Notes: generated by a model from the letters alone, not told the origin. DNA of 15,575 bases from an uncultured Collinsella sp. (GCA_902478365.1 CABSKX010000050.1:1-15575); one strand, 5' to 3'; positions 1-7,721 are shown, counted from the stretch's first letter. A program made the numbers and translations.

Positions 1-40
1 CCCCCGTGGCCAACGCTTCGTAGAAGCGAGGCAACGGGGG
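1..40. repeat. Long imperfect hairpin at the window edge
   Basis: Bases 1-7 (CCCCCGT) pair with 34-40 (ACGGGGG), 9-11 pair with 30-32, and 14-19 (CGCTTC) pair with 23-28 (GAAGCG). It lies about 80 bp downstream of the aldolase stop on the minus strand, so it may be part of that gene's terminator. It could equally be an intergenic repeat. The left arm may continue beyond the window, and no T-run is visible inside it. Confidence 0.45.
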
Positions 41-120
41 CCTTCATGCGCGAGGACGTTTTGGAAACTAAGTACGGGGACCCGCCCAAGCCGTCCGGTG
101 GGATCAGAGCACCCTTGCTG

Positions 121-978
121 TTACTCTGCTTTGCCCACAGAGTTGAGGTTGGTCATGCGGATCTTAACCAGCTCGGTGATCTCACGCATGCCCTCCTTGG
201 CCGGCTTCTTAGGATCGAAGCAGGCGGGGTTCTCGGCCATGTAGGCCATGAAGCCCTTGGTGTAGGCCTGACGCAGCTCGGTGGCGTAGTTAACCTTGCA
301 GATGCCGTTCTTCACGGCCTCGGCGACCTGCTCATCGGGCACACCGGAGGTGCCGTGCAGAACCAGCGGCACGTCGACGGCGTCGCGGATGGCCTTGACC
401 ACGGACTGCTCGATGTGCGGATCGCTCGTGTACACACCGTGGCTGGTGCCAACGCCAATTGCGAGGGAGGTGCAGCCGGTGCGCTCGACGAACTCCTTGG
501 CCTCGGCCGGATCGGTGTAGGGGCTCTCGCCCTCAACCGCGGGACCGTCGTCCTCCTTGCCGCCAACCTTGCCGAGCTCAGCCTCGACGGGCACGCCCAT
601 GGCGCGGCCAGCGTCGGCGACGGACTTGGTCAGGGCGATGTTGTCCTCGAAGGACTCGTGCGAACCGTCGATCATGACAGAGGTATAGCCGGTGCGGAAA
701 GCCTGCATGCAGCGGTCATAGCCATCGCCGTGATCGAGGTGCAGAGCGACGGGCACGGAAGCGCGCTCGGCAGCAGCCTTGACCATGCCGTAGAAGTAGT
801 CCAGACCAGCGGTCTTGATGGTGCCCGGGGTGGTCTGCATTATGACGGGGGACTTGGTCTCCTCGGCAGCAGCCAGAACGGCCATAACAAACTCGAGGTT
901 CTCGACGTTGAACGCGCCGACGGCGTAGTGGCCGGCCTGAGCGTCCTTGAGCATCTTTTCGGTGGTAACAAGTGCCAT
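121..978 (-). CDS. Class II aldolase, tagatose-1,6-bisphosphate type (GatY/KbaY-like)
   Basis: This 285-residue zinc-dependent aldolase would cleave tagatose-1,6-bisphosphate (or fructose-1,6-bisphosphate) to dihydroxyacetone phosphate and glyceraldehyde-3-phosphate in the cytoplasm. The motif LHLDHG at 79-84 supplies the catalytic Asp82 and zinc ligand His83. His180 (GTSHG) and His208 (LHGTSG) are the other expected zinc ligands. These numbers are what I recall for GatY/KbaY enzymes. Glu134 lies in EAELG, and KVNYATELR at 228-236 is also typical. The start at 978 was chosen because GGAGAGGAG lies 9 bases upstream and family homology begins there; an in-frame extension to 1119 looks non-coding. 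The lacA, lacB and lacC-like genes elsewhere in the window favour tagatose-bisphosphate as substrate, although sequence alone does not exclude fructose-bisphosphate. It replaces the class I LacD of staphylococci and streptococci. It is divergent from a DeoR-family regulator. Confidence 0.9.
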   Translation of the reverse strand: MALVTTEKMLKDAQAGHYAVGAFNVENLEFVMAVLAAAEETKSPVIMQTTPGTIKTAGLDYFYGMVKAAAERASVPVALHLDHGDGYDRCMQAFRTGYTSVMIDGSHESFEDNIALTKSVADAGRAMGVPVEAELGKVGGKEDDGPAVEGESPYTDPAEAKEFVERTGCTSLAIGVGTSHGVYTSDPHIEQSVVKAIRDAVDVPLVLHGTSGVPDEQVAEAVKNGICKVNYATELRQAYTKGFMAYMAENPACFDPKKPAKEGMREITELVKIRMTNLNSVGKAE

Positions 979-1035
979 GAGCGTTTGCTCCTCTCCCTCG
1001 CCCGCATCTGGACATCGGGCGTAGTTGTTCACAAG

Positions 1036-1069
1036 GCGTTTTACCTTGCGTTTTACTGCGCTCATTGTA
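1036..1069 (-). promoter_or_regulatory. Candidate aldolase promoter -10 with a tandem direct repeat at the start point
   Basis: On the minus strand a TACAAT hexamer (1064-1069) lies about 85 bp upstream of the aldolase start. Immediately downstream are two exact copies of GTAAAACGC (minus strand), at 1048-1056 and 1036-1044, with a 12-bp period. They would cover the transcription start. No good -35 is seen; an 8-bp palindrome GCACGTGC (1087-1094) lies there instead. The repeat could be an operator for the adjacent DeoR-family protein, which is inference. Confidence 0.4.
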
Positions 1070-1184
1070 TGAAATTCAGCGGCTTTGCACGTGCGAGATA
1101 TTGAGCCCATGCAGGTCAATACCGTCGTTTTTGAAAAGCAAACGGAAGGAATTTGAGCCGAGCTGACATGTTCGATATTGAATT

Positions 1185-1218
1185 TTGAGCGTTCAGCGTC
1201 TTTCTTTTATAGAAAAGA
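1185..1218 (+). promoter_or_regulatory. Candidate promoter of the DeoR-family gene with overlapping dyad
   Basis: TTGAGC (1185-1190) and TATAGA (1208-1213) are separated by 17 bp. A dyad TCTTTT-ATAG-AAAAGA (1203-1218) lies directly over the -10 box, where a bound repressor would block transcription. Autoregulation is inference. The rest of the 334-bp divergent region (979-1312) is AT-richer than the genes and shows no further gene. Confidence 0.4.
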
Positions 1219-1312
1219 TAAGTAATCGAAAGGTGTTTTCTTACTCAAAAAGAAAATGAACGAAAATAGAGTCAACACAATTCCTGCAAATTTAGCCGAG
1301 AATGGAGCAAGC

Positions 1313-2116
1313 ATGGCCCAAGCCACCAACCGTGCTTTTGCCGACGAACGCCGTACCGCCATTATGAAAATGCTCGATCATAACGCCTCGGTGCAGGTAG
1401 CAGAAATCGCCCAGACCTTTGGCGTGTCCTCCGTCACCGCCCGCGCCGACCTGGACGCGCTCGCCGAAGCAGGCAAGCTGCGCCGCACGCATGGTGGCGC
1501 CGTGTCGCTCCACAAACGTCTGACCGTCTCCACGCAGGATCGCCGCATCAATGTCAACGTCGCCGCCAAGCAGGCCATCGCACAAAGCGCCATCGAGCTC
1601 GTCAATGACGGCGACACGCTGCTCGTCGACTCGGGCACCACGGCGCTCGAGTTCGTCCGGCTCCTCGATCAGCGCGACGGTATCACCGTCATCACGGCAG
1701 ACATTACCATTGCCGATTACATCGACGAGAGCATGCCCTCGGTCGATGTCGTCATGCTGGGCGGGGCGCTGCGCAAAGGCCATCGTTATTTGTACGGACC
1801 GCTCACTATGCAGGCGCTCCAAATGGTCCATGCCGATCTGGCCGTCATGTGCCCCGGCGCCTTTGTCTCCAGCTGCGGCTTTACGACCGACTTTCCCCAG
1901 ATGGCCGAGACCAAAACGGCTATGATCGCCGCGGCCCATCAAAGCGTCGCCCTCATGGACGCCAGCAAGGTTAACGGACGCGGCATGTACCGCTTTGCCG
2001 AGCTGACCGATGTCGACGCCATCGTGATGGACCGTGACCCCGATCATGCCGTCGCCACCTCAATCGCCGAGATCGCCGACAGCGCACGTCCAGCCCTCAT
2101 CATCGCCGGCGCTTAA
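1313..2116 (+). CDS. DeoR-family transcriptional regulator of sugar metabolism
   Basis: A cytoplasmic repressor-type protein of 267 residues. The N-terminus holds the DeoR winged helix: helix-turn-helix at about 26-50 (VQVAEIAQTFGVSSVTARAD) followed by the wing LRRTHGGAV at about 56-64. The C-terminal DeoR sensor domain shows the phosphosugar-binding signature LLVDSGTT at 103-110. Start 1313 is preferred because GGAG sits 5 bases upstream. An in-frame ATG at 1256 would add 19 residues, but it has only a weak A-rich leader. The gene is divergent from the class II aldolase. Family knowledge (LacR, AgaR, GatR) makes a phosphorylated galactose-pathway intermediate a sensible effector and the aldolase and lac-type operon sensible targets. 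Neither effector nor targets can be read from the sequence. Confidence 0.88.
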   Translation: MAQATNRAFADERRTAIMKMLDHNASVQVAEIAQTFGVSSVTARADLDALAEAGKLRRTHGGAVSLHKRLTVSTQDRRINVNVAAKQAIAQSAIELVNDGDTLLVDSGTTALEFVRLLDQRDGITVITADITIADYIDESMPSVDVVMLGGALRKGHRYLYGPLTMQALQMVHADLAVMCPGAFVSSCGFTTDFPQMAETKTAMIAAAHQSVALMDASKVNGRGMYRFAELTDVDAIVMDRDPDHAVATSIAEIADSARPALIIAGA

Positions 2117-2158
2117 ACAAAAACCACCACAAAGGTGCCTGTCCCCTTTGTGGTGGTT
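2117..2158. terminator. Rho-independent terminator between convergent genes
   Basis: The 14-bp stem 2122-2135 (AACCACCACAAAGG) pairs perfectly with 2145-2158 around a 9-base loop. On the minus strand the hairpin is followed by TTTTTGTTT, a good U-tract for the fprA-type gene that ends at 2191. On the plus strand it begins 5 bp after the DeoR-gene stop but has only a poor T-run, so it may act on both genes but favours the minus strand. Confidence 0.85.
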
Positions 2159-2190
2159 GTGATGGTTGAGCGTCAAAAGTGAACGTGTCG

Positions 2191-3351
2191 CTACTTGGAC
2201 AGCTCGTCGGCGAGAACCTCGATCTGAGCGCGCGAGGCGTCGTTGAGCGAGCCCAGCACGGTCACCTTGTTCTGCGTCAGGGTGATGTCCTTCATGCCCT
2301 CGAGCTCCTTGGTCATAACCTTGGCAGCTGCAGGCGCCCAAGAGCCGGCCTCGACGAGCGCCACCGTACGGTTCTGGTAGGCGTGCTCGGCGAGCGTATG
2401 GATGAAGGTGCTCATGCACGGGAAGATCTCGCCCTGATAGGTGATGGAGGCGAGCACCAGACGGTCGTAGCGGAACGCATCCTCAACGGCCTCGGCCATG
2501 TCGTCGCGAGCCAAGTCAAAGACGGAGACCTTCTGGCCGCGAGCCTCAAGCGCTGCGGCGAGCTCCTCGACGGCAGCCTTCAGATGGCCGTACACGCTCG
2601 CATAGGCAATCGTGATGCCCTTGTCCTCGGGCTGGTAGCTCGACCAGGTGTTATAGGTGTCGAGGTAATAGCCCAGGTTCTCGGTCAGTACGGGGCCGTG
2701 GAGCGGACAGATGATCTGGATATCCAGATCGGCGGCCTTCTTGAGGACGGCCTGCACGAACTTGCCGAACTTACCGACGATGCCAAAGTAGTAGCGGCGA
2801 GCCTCACAAGCCCACCCTTCCGGATCCTCGATGTCGTTGGCGCCAAACTTGCCAAAGCCGTCGGCACTAAAGAGCACCTTGTCGGTGGACTCGTAGGAGA
2901 AGATCACCTCGGGCCAGTGAACGTTGGGGGCGCCGACAAACGTTAGGCTGTGACCGCCCAGATCGAGCACGTCGCCCTCTTTGACGACCATCTTGCGCTC
3001 GGGGTAGTCGGTGCCAAAGTAGTTGACCATCATGCGAAAGGCGCCCATGCTGGCCACAATCTGTGCCTGGGGATAGCGCTCCATAAAGGCGGCGATACCG
3101 GCGGAGTGATCGGGCTCCATGTGATGGACGACCAGGTAGTCGGGCGTACGTCCATCGAGCACGGCCTCGAGGTTGCCGAGCCACTCGTCAACAAAACCAC
3201 CATCGACCGAATCGGCGACAGCGATCTTTTCGCCCAAGATAACGTAGCTGTTGTATGCCATACCGTTCTCGGACACATCGTACTGGCCCTCGAACAGGTC
3301 AATGTCGTGATCGTCGACGCCAACGTAGCGGATATCCTTGGTGATCTCCAT
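2191..3351 (-). CDS. fprA: FprA-family flavodiiron protein (A-type flavoprotein)
   Basis: A cytoplasmic 386-residue flavodiiron protein. The family reduces dioxygen to water and/or nitric oxide to nitrous oxide and protects anaerobes. The N-terminal half is a metallo-beta-lactamase-like diiron domain. Its ligands fall in HHMEPDH at 76-82 (His77, Glu79, Asp81, His82), His145 in NVHWPE, Asp164 in FSADGFG and His218 in CPLHGP. The C-terminal part, about 247-386, is a flavodoxin domain with the FMN loop at AYASVYGHL (249-257) and the strand LVLASITYQGE. There is no rubredoxin or flavin-reductase extension, so an external electron donor is needed. The start at 3351 has AGGAGG 9 bases upstream; an in-frame extension to 3408 runs through the ribosome binding site and promoter. 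The LacI-family gene lies upstream on the same strand, but fprA seems to have its own promoter. Whether O2 or NO is preferred cannot be told. Confidence 0.93.
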   Translation of the reverse strand: MEITKDIRYVGVDDHDIDLFEGQYDVSENGMAYNSYVILGEKIAVADSVDGGFVDEWLGNLEAVLDGRTPDYLVVHHMEPDHSAGIAAFMERYPQAQIVASMGAFRMMVNYFGTDYPERKMVVKEGDVLDLGGHSLTFVGAPNVHWPEVIFSYESTDKVLFSADGFGKFGANDIEDPEGWACEARRYYFGIVGKFGKFVQAVLKKAADLDIQIICPLHGPVLTENLGYYLDTYNTWSSYQPEDKGITIAYASVYGHLKAAVEELAAALEARGQKVSVFDLARDDMAEAVEDAFRYDRLVLASITYQGEIFPCMSTFIHTLAEHAYQNRTVALVEAGSWAPAAAKVMTKELEGMKDITLTQNKVTVLGSLNDASRAQIEVLADELSK

Positions 3352-3367
3352 CAGGCAAAGCCTCCTA

Positions 3368-3394
3368 GATAGACAAAATAACCCGTCTATCATA
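3368..3394 (-). promoter_or_regulatory. fprA-type promoter -10 overlapped by a 7-bp inverted repeat
   Basis: On the minus strand the hexamer TATGAT (3389-3394) is followed at once by GATAGAC-10 nt-GTCTATC (arms 3385-3391 and 3368-3374), which spans the likely transcription start and ends next to the AGGAGG ribosome binding site. It could be an operator for a redox- or NO-responsive repressor, or a hairpin in the 5' leader. No convincing -35 is seen. Confidence 0.4.
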
Positions 3395-3480
3395 GCACTC
3401 GGCAGCATTCCAACTGTTATCTGCCGGCATCCTTACCGATTGTTATTGAAATACGATAAATCGCCGTTTACCTGCGCAAA

Positions 3481-4512
3481 CTATGAGCGTGGTATCGCCG
3501 TGCTATGTCGAATAATGAGCTGGCCGGGAATACGAATGGCAACGGTTTTGCCCGCCGTACCCGCCTCGGGAACCGCATGCTCGAATACCTCGCGTCCGCG
3601 CTGATGTAGATCGAATCGCACGGTCGTGAGCTCGTTGTGTGCCACAAAATCATCGAGCGAATCATCGACGCCCACCACGCTCACGTCCTCGGGCACGCGC
3701 AGGCCGCTATCGCGCAGCGCTGCAATCGCGCCATTTGCCATCTGGTCGTTTGCCGCGTAAATCGCCGTCATGGTGCGATCGTGCTCGGCCAGGTACCTGC
3801 CGGCCTCGTAGCCGCTGTTGGCAGACCAGTCGCCCTCGAGCGGCTCTGCCGGCTCGATGTGTTTACGCTCGAGCGCATCCTGCCAACCGGCTCGACGAAA
3901 TTGCTCGTCGACCGAGAACGACGGGCCGCCAATATAGCGAATCTGCCCGTGCCCCAGCTCAAACAGGTGATCCATAAGCAAGAGCGAGCAGCCGTAATGG
4001 TCGGAGTCGACCGTGGTCACGCGCGGATGCGCGTACATGGTAACGATGACCGTTCCAATGCCCGGCAGTGGATCAAACGTCTCAAAATCGGGCGCCATGC
4101 GGCTCATGCCGATGATGATGCCATCCACCGGCAATGCGGCCATACGACGCGTGGCCTCGGCAAGCGAGAATTCCTCAGTCTTGGACATCTCGACCAGCGT
4201 GATGGCGCAATTATGCTCGCGAGCAGCGCTGGCGATGCCGTCGATCATTGAGAGGTTGCCAAACTTGGTGACATCGTTGATGCATAGGCCGACCGAATGG
4301 TAACGGCCGTCGCGCAGCGAGCGACCGGCATAACTCGGACGAAAGCCGAGCTCTTGCATAGCAGCCTGCACGCGCTGGCGCGTCTGCTCGTTAACGTTGG
4401 GCAAGCCGTTGGCGACGCGCGAAACCGTCTGCTGCGAAACGCCGGCAGCGCGGGCGACGTCAGCCATGGAGACCGGACGCGAACTGGTATCGTTGGACGG
4501 GCGCCTTGCCAC
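3481..4512 (-). CDS. LacI-family transcriptional regulator, probable galactose repressor
   Basis: A 343-residue LacI/GalR-type repressor. The DNA-binding domain at about 14-61 shows MADVARAAGVSQQTVSRVAN, the classic LacI helix-turn-helix. A hinge helix follows around LGFRPSYAGRSLR (55-67), and then a periplasmic-binding-protein-like effector domain running to the C-terminus, with the family hallmark VPEDVSVVGVDD. The start is GTG at 4512, preceded by GAAGGTGAT; this places the helix-turn-helix about 15 residues from the N-terminus, as usual. The gene is divergent from galK-galT. The control region between them carries three copies of a LacI-type operator with central ACGT, one on the lacI side and two on the galK side, which strongly suggests local control of galK-galT and itself. 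The effector is probably galactose or a derivative, by inference. Confidence 0.9.
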   Translation of the reverse strand: MARRPSNDTSSRPVSMADVARAAGVSQQTVSRVANGLPNVNEQTRQRVQAAMQELGFRPSYAGRSLRDGRYHSVGLCINDVTKFGNLSMIDGIASAAREHNCAITLVEMSKTEEFSLAEATRRMAALPVDGIIIGMSRMAPDFETFDPLPGIGTVIVTMYAHPRVTTVDSDHYGCSLLLMDHLFELGHGQIRYIGGPSFSVDEQFRRAGWQDALERKHIEPAEPLEGDWSANSGYEAGRYLAEHDRTMTAIYAANDQMANGAIAALRDSGLRVPEDVSVVGVDDSLDDFVAHNELTTVRFDLHQRGREVFEHAVPEAGTAGKTVAIRIPGQLIIRHSTAIPRS

Positions 4513-4605
4513 AGGATCACCTTCACCCTTGCGAGATCTGAATAGCGTGAATGCCGGCCCGGGCAGAAATACATCCCGCGCCGAGGCCCGCTATCGTCGG
4601 ACGCA

Positions 4606-4619
4606 TGTTAACGTACTCT
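4606..4619 (+). promoter_or_regulatory. Operator copy 1 (lacI-proximal)
   Basis: TGTTAACGTACTC at 4606-4618 matches operator copies 2 and 3 over 13 bases. The core fits TGnnnACGTnnnCA except for the last base (T instead of A). It lies about 94 bp upstream of the LacI-family start codon, so autoregulation is plausible. Confidence 0.6.
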
Positions 4620-4724
4620 ACTTTTTCTATCTGCATCTCTTCTGCTTTATAAGTCCATACGGCAGTACCGTTCACGGCTGTATTTCTACCGATTACCAGA
4701 TTCTCAAAAAGTGACAAGCGTTGT

Positions 4725-4742
4725 GTTATGAGTACGTTAACA
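4725..4742 (-). promoter_or_regulatory. Operator copy 2
   Basis: Read on the minus strand this is TGTTAACGTACTCATAAC, identical over 18 bp to copy 3 but inverted. The palindromic core TGnnnACGTnnnCA is typical of LacI-family sites. The core centre is 64 bp from that of copy 3 and 123 bp from copy 1, spacings that would allow looping. Confidence 0.7.
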
Positions 4743-4763
4743 TAGCCCGTAACGTGCGGTATC

Positions 4764-4780
4764 GTGAACACTTGGTTCAC
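4764..4780. promoter_or_regulatory. Dyad GTGAAC-5-GTTCAC in the galK control region
   Basis: A perfect 6-bp inverted repeat GTGAAC-ACTTG-GTTCAC lies between operator copies 2 and 3. A third GTTCAC half-site occurs at 4670-4675. It could be a site for a second regulator. No protein can be assigned. Confidence 0.35.
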
Positions 4781-4792
4781 GCCGCTTCAAGT

Positions 4793-4810
4793 TGTTAACG
4801 TACTCATAAC
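4793..4810 (+). promoter_or_regulatory. Operator copy 3 (galK-proximal)
   Basis: TGTTAACGTACTCATAAC, identical over 18 bp to the inverted copy 2, lies about 40 bp upstream of the galK start, where bound repressor would block transcription or elongation. The 338-bp region 4513-4850 otherwise holds no gene. I could not settle clear -35/-10 boxes for either direction. Confidence 0.7.
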
Positions 4811-4850
4811 GACGCAAAACTCGCCCGTGCGCACCAAGGAAAGGACTCCC

Positions 4851-6056
4851 ATGACCACCCCCGACGAAAAGACATTCGCCACGCTCACCAAACTGTTTGA
4901 GGAGGAGTTTGGCCCCATCGGCGACCGCCAGGTGCTCTACGTGCACGCGCCCGGCCGTTCCGAAATCAGCGGCAACCACACCGACCACGAGGGCGGCCAC
5001 GTCATCGCCGGCTCGCTCGATGTCGCTGTCGACGGCATCGCTGTGGCAACCGACTCCAACAAGGTCCGCGTCGCCGACGAGGGCTATCCCACGTTTGAGA
5101 TCACGCTCGACACGCTAGACGTTCAGGAGTCCGAGAAGGGCACGTCCGCAAGCCTCGTGCGCGGTATGGCCCACGAAATCGCTGCTCTGGGCGTTGAGCC
5201 CCAGGGCTTCGACTTCGCCTTCACCTGCTCCGTCCCCTCGGGCGGTGGCCTTTCCAGCTCTGCCGCCGTCGAGGCCGCGTACGGCCGTGCCATGGAGACG
5301 CTCTGGGGCGCACCCGCCATCGAGCCCGTCGCGCTCGCCCAGATGAGCCAGCGCACCGAGAACAACTATTACGGCAAGCCCTGCGGTCTGATGGACCAGG
5401 CCGCTGTGTGCCTGGGCGGCCTTGCCTACATGGACTTTGAGGACCAGGCTCAGCCTAAAACCCAGAAGCTCGAACTCAACTTTGAGGATCACGGCTATGC
5501 GCTCGTGCTCGTTAAGGTTGGTGCCGACCACGTGGCCGCCACCGACGATTACGCTGCCGTTCCGCGCGAGATGCAAGACGTCGCCGCCGAGTTTGGCAAG
5601 GCACGCCTGTGCGAGGTCGATGTTGCCGATTTTGACGCCAAGCTCCCCGAGCTGCGTGCCAAACTGGGCGACCGTGCCTGCCTGCGCGCCGTTCACTACT
5701 GGTACGAGAATGGCCTGGTCGATAAGCGCTGGGCGGCCCTGAACGCCGGCGACATCGATCAGTTCCTGGTCCTGACGCGCGAGTCCGGCGCCAGCTCTGC
5801 CATGTACCTGCAGAATGTCGTTGCCAAGCTGGGCTCCGAGCAGCCTTCCATGTATGCCCTGGCGCTGGCCGAGCACGTGCTCGACGGCCGCGGCGCCGTT
5901 CGTATCCACGGTGGCGGCTTTGGTGGCACCATCCAGGCCTTCGTGCCGCTCGACCTAGTCGACACCTTTATCGCCAAGATGAACGGCTGGCTGGGCGAAG
6001 GCTCTGCCCGTCACTACGCCATCTCTGACAAGGGGGCTTACGCGGCATGGCTGTAA
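4851..6056 (+). CDS. galK: Galactokinase (GHMP family)
   Basis: A cytoplasmic kinase of 401 residues that phosphorylates galactose at C1 with ATP, the first step of the Leloir pathway after mutarotation. The N-terminal galactokinase signature is at 33-49 as APGRSEISGNHTDHEGG. The GHMP ATP-binding loop is VPSGGGLSSSAAVE at 128-141. GKPCGLMDQAA at 175-185 includes the catalytic Asp182, and the C-terminal glycine motif is HGGGFGGT at 353-360. The start at 4851 follows AAGGAAAGGA by 5 bases; the in-frame extension to 4764 runs through operator copy 3. The signature has Asn42 where classical GalK (EHTDY) has a sugar-contacting Glu. I recall this GNHTDH form from other gut anaerobes, but substrate range is uncertain. 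The stop overlaps the galT start, giving a translationally coupled pair. Confidence 0.92.
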   Translation: MTTPDEKTFATLTKLFEEEFGPIGDRQVLYVHAPGRSEISGNHTDHEGGHVIAGSLDVAVDGIAVATDSNKVRVADEGYPTFEITLDTLDVQESEKGTSASLVRGMAHEIAALGVEPQGFDFAFTCSVPSGGGLSSSAAVEAAYGRAMETLWGAPAIEPVALAQMSQRTENNYYGKPCGLMDQAAVCLGGLAYMDFEDQAQPKTQKLELNFEDHGYALVLVKVGADHVAATDDYAAVPREMQDVAAEFGKARLCEVDVADFDAKLPELRAKLGDRACLRAVHYWYENGLVDKRWAALNAGDIDQFLVLTRESGASSAMYLQNVVAKLGSEQPSMYALALAEHVLDGRGAVRIHGGGFGGTIQAFVPLDLVDTFIAKMNGWLGEGSARHYAISDKGAYAAWL

Positions 6057-7675
6057 TGACTGACGTGCGCGAGGCCGCGCAGAACCTGATCGAGTACGCT
6101 ATCCACCGATCGATGATCGGCCAGGACGATCGCATCTGGGCGTATAACACCATTCTCGAGTGCATCGGTGCTACGGGCCCGGCGCTCGACATGGCCTGGG
6201 CGCTCCAGGTCGAGAAACTCTCGCTCTTGCACCCCGACACCCTGCCCAACTTTGACCTTGAAGGCACACTTGCCGCGCTTTCCGAGGCCGCCGTTGCCAA
6301 CGGTGCTGCCGAGGATACGGCATCGGGCCGCGATCGCATCGCCATGCGCATCATGGGTGTGCTGATGCCGAGGCCTTCGGTTGTAAACGAGGAATTCAAC
6401 GGCCGTATGGGCGTCAACGAGCCCCGCGCCGCGACCGACTGGTTCTACGGTCTGTGCTGCGACGCCGGCTACGTGCGTCGTGCCGCCATCGCGCGCAATA
6501 TCAAATGGAGCACCCCCACCAACTGGGGCGACCTTGAGATCACAATCAACCTGTCAAAGCCCGAAAAGGATCCGCGCGACATTGCCGCGGCCGGCGCCGC
6601 AAAGAACACGGGCGAGAAGTATCCCGCCTGTCAGCTCTGCATCGAGAACGAGGGCTACCCCGGACGCTCCGCCGCAGCCGACGGTGGCGCTCACCCCGCC
6701 CGCCAGAATCTGCGCGTTATCCCCATTAAGCTCGACGGCGAGCGCTGGGGCTTCCAATACAGCCCGTACGCGTACTTTAACGAGCACTGCATTGCTATGA
6801 GCTCCGAGCATCGTCCGATGCACGTCGACCGCAAGGGTCTGACCTGCCTGCTCGATTTTGTGGACCTGTTCCCGCACTACTTTATTGGCTCCAACGCCGA
6901 CCTGCCCATCGTGGGCGGCTCGATCTTGTCGCACGACCACTTCCAGGGCGGCGCACACGAGTTCCCCATGATGCACGCCGCTGAGGTCTCGCAGTTTAGC
7001 GTGCCCGGCTTTGACCAGGTCAGCGGTACCGTGTTGCAGTGGCCGCTCTCGGTGCTGCGACTGCGTTCGCACGACCGCGCCCAGCTGCTCGACGCCGCCG
7101 AGAAGATTATCCTTGCCTGGCGCGAGTGGACCGATGAGTCGGTTGGCGTCGTCGCGCACACAGCCGATGGCGTGGCGCACAACACCGTGACGCCCGTCAT
7201 CCGCCGCGTCGACTCCCGCGGCAATGCCGGCGGCGAAATCTACGAGGCCTACCTGGCGCTTCGCTGCAACATCACGACTGACGAGCATCCGCTGGGCGTA
7301 TTCCACCCGCATGCCGAGTACCACCACATTAAGAAGGAGAACATCGGCCTGATCGAGGTCATGGGCCTGGCCATTTTGCCGCCACGCCTGGTTCCCGAGC
7401 TCGGCGCCGTCCGCGAGCACCTGCTGGCCGCCAAGGTCGACGCAAGCTACGACCTTGGCGCCGCACTCGAGGGCGACGACCTTTGCCGCAGCCACGCCGC
7501 ATGGGCCGAGGATGTCTTTGCACGCCGCGCCGATGAACTTACGACCGACAACGCCATCGATATCCTGCACGAGGAGGTGGGCGTGGTGTTTGGCCACGTG
7601 CTCGACAACGCCGGCGTCTTTAAATGGGACGAGGCAGGACGCGCCGCCCAGCAGCGCTTTATCGACTCGCTGTAG
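6047..7675 (+). CDS. galT: UDP-glucose--hexose-1-phosphate uridylyltransferase, type 2 (GalT)
   Basis: A 542-residue cytoplasmic enzyme of the long GalT family found in Firmicutes and some Actinobacteria. It swaps the uridylyl group between UDP-glucose and galactose-1-phosphate, yielding UDP-galactose and glucose-1-phosphate. The family block VGGSILSHDHFQGG lies at 289-302, with His296 and His298 in the HDH triad that corresponds to the HPH active site of type 1 enzymes. NEHCIAMSSEHRPMHV precedes it, and the C-terminal half carries VFHPHAEYHHIKKENIGLI. Length (about 500-540) fits the family. The start at 6047 overlaps the galK end by 10 bp, with GGGGG 9 bases upstream inside galK. An ATG at 6056 forming TAATG with the galK stop is the alternative. 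galE is not nearby, so UDP-galactose recycling must be encoded elsewhere. Confidence 0.93.
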   Translation: MAVMTDVREAAQNLIEYAIHRSMIGQDDRIWAYNTILECIGATGPALDMAWALQVEKLSLLHPDTLPNFDLEGTLAALSEAAVANGAAEDTASGRDRIAMRIMGVLMPRPSVVNEEFNGRMGVNEPRAATDWFYGLCCDAGYVRRAAIARNIKWSTPTNWGDLEITINLSKPEKDPRDIAAAGAAKNTGEKYPACQLCIENEGYPGRSAAADGGAHPARQNLRVIPIKLDGERWGFQYSPYAYFNEHCIAMSSEHRPMHVDRKGLTCLLDFVDLFPHYFIGSNADLPIVGGSILSHDHFQGGAHEFPMMHAAEVSQFSVPGFDQVSGTVLQWPLSVLRLRSHDRAQLLDAAEKIILAWREWTDESVGVVAHTADGVAHNTVTPVIRRVDSRGNAGGEIYEAYLALRCNITTDEHPLGVFHPHAEYHHIKKENIGLIEVMGLAILPPRLVPELGAVREHLLAAKVDASYDLGAALEGDDLCRSHAAWAEDVFARRADELTTDNAIDILHEEVGVVFGHVLDNAGVFKWDEAGRAAQQRFIDSL

Positions 7676-7721
7676 CACGCGAGCTCGAACGCACGCACTT
7701 AACAAATAGCGCCTACACGAC

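Noticed and set aside
46..1104. Long plus-strand open frame opposite the aldolase
   Set aside because: Antisense shadow of the class II aldolase in GC-rich DNA; no domain, and the opposite strand encodes a clear enzyme with zinc ligands.
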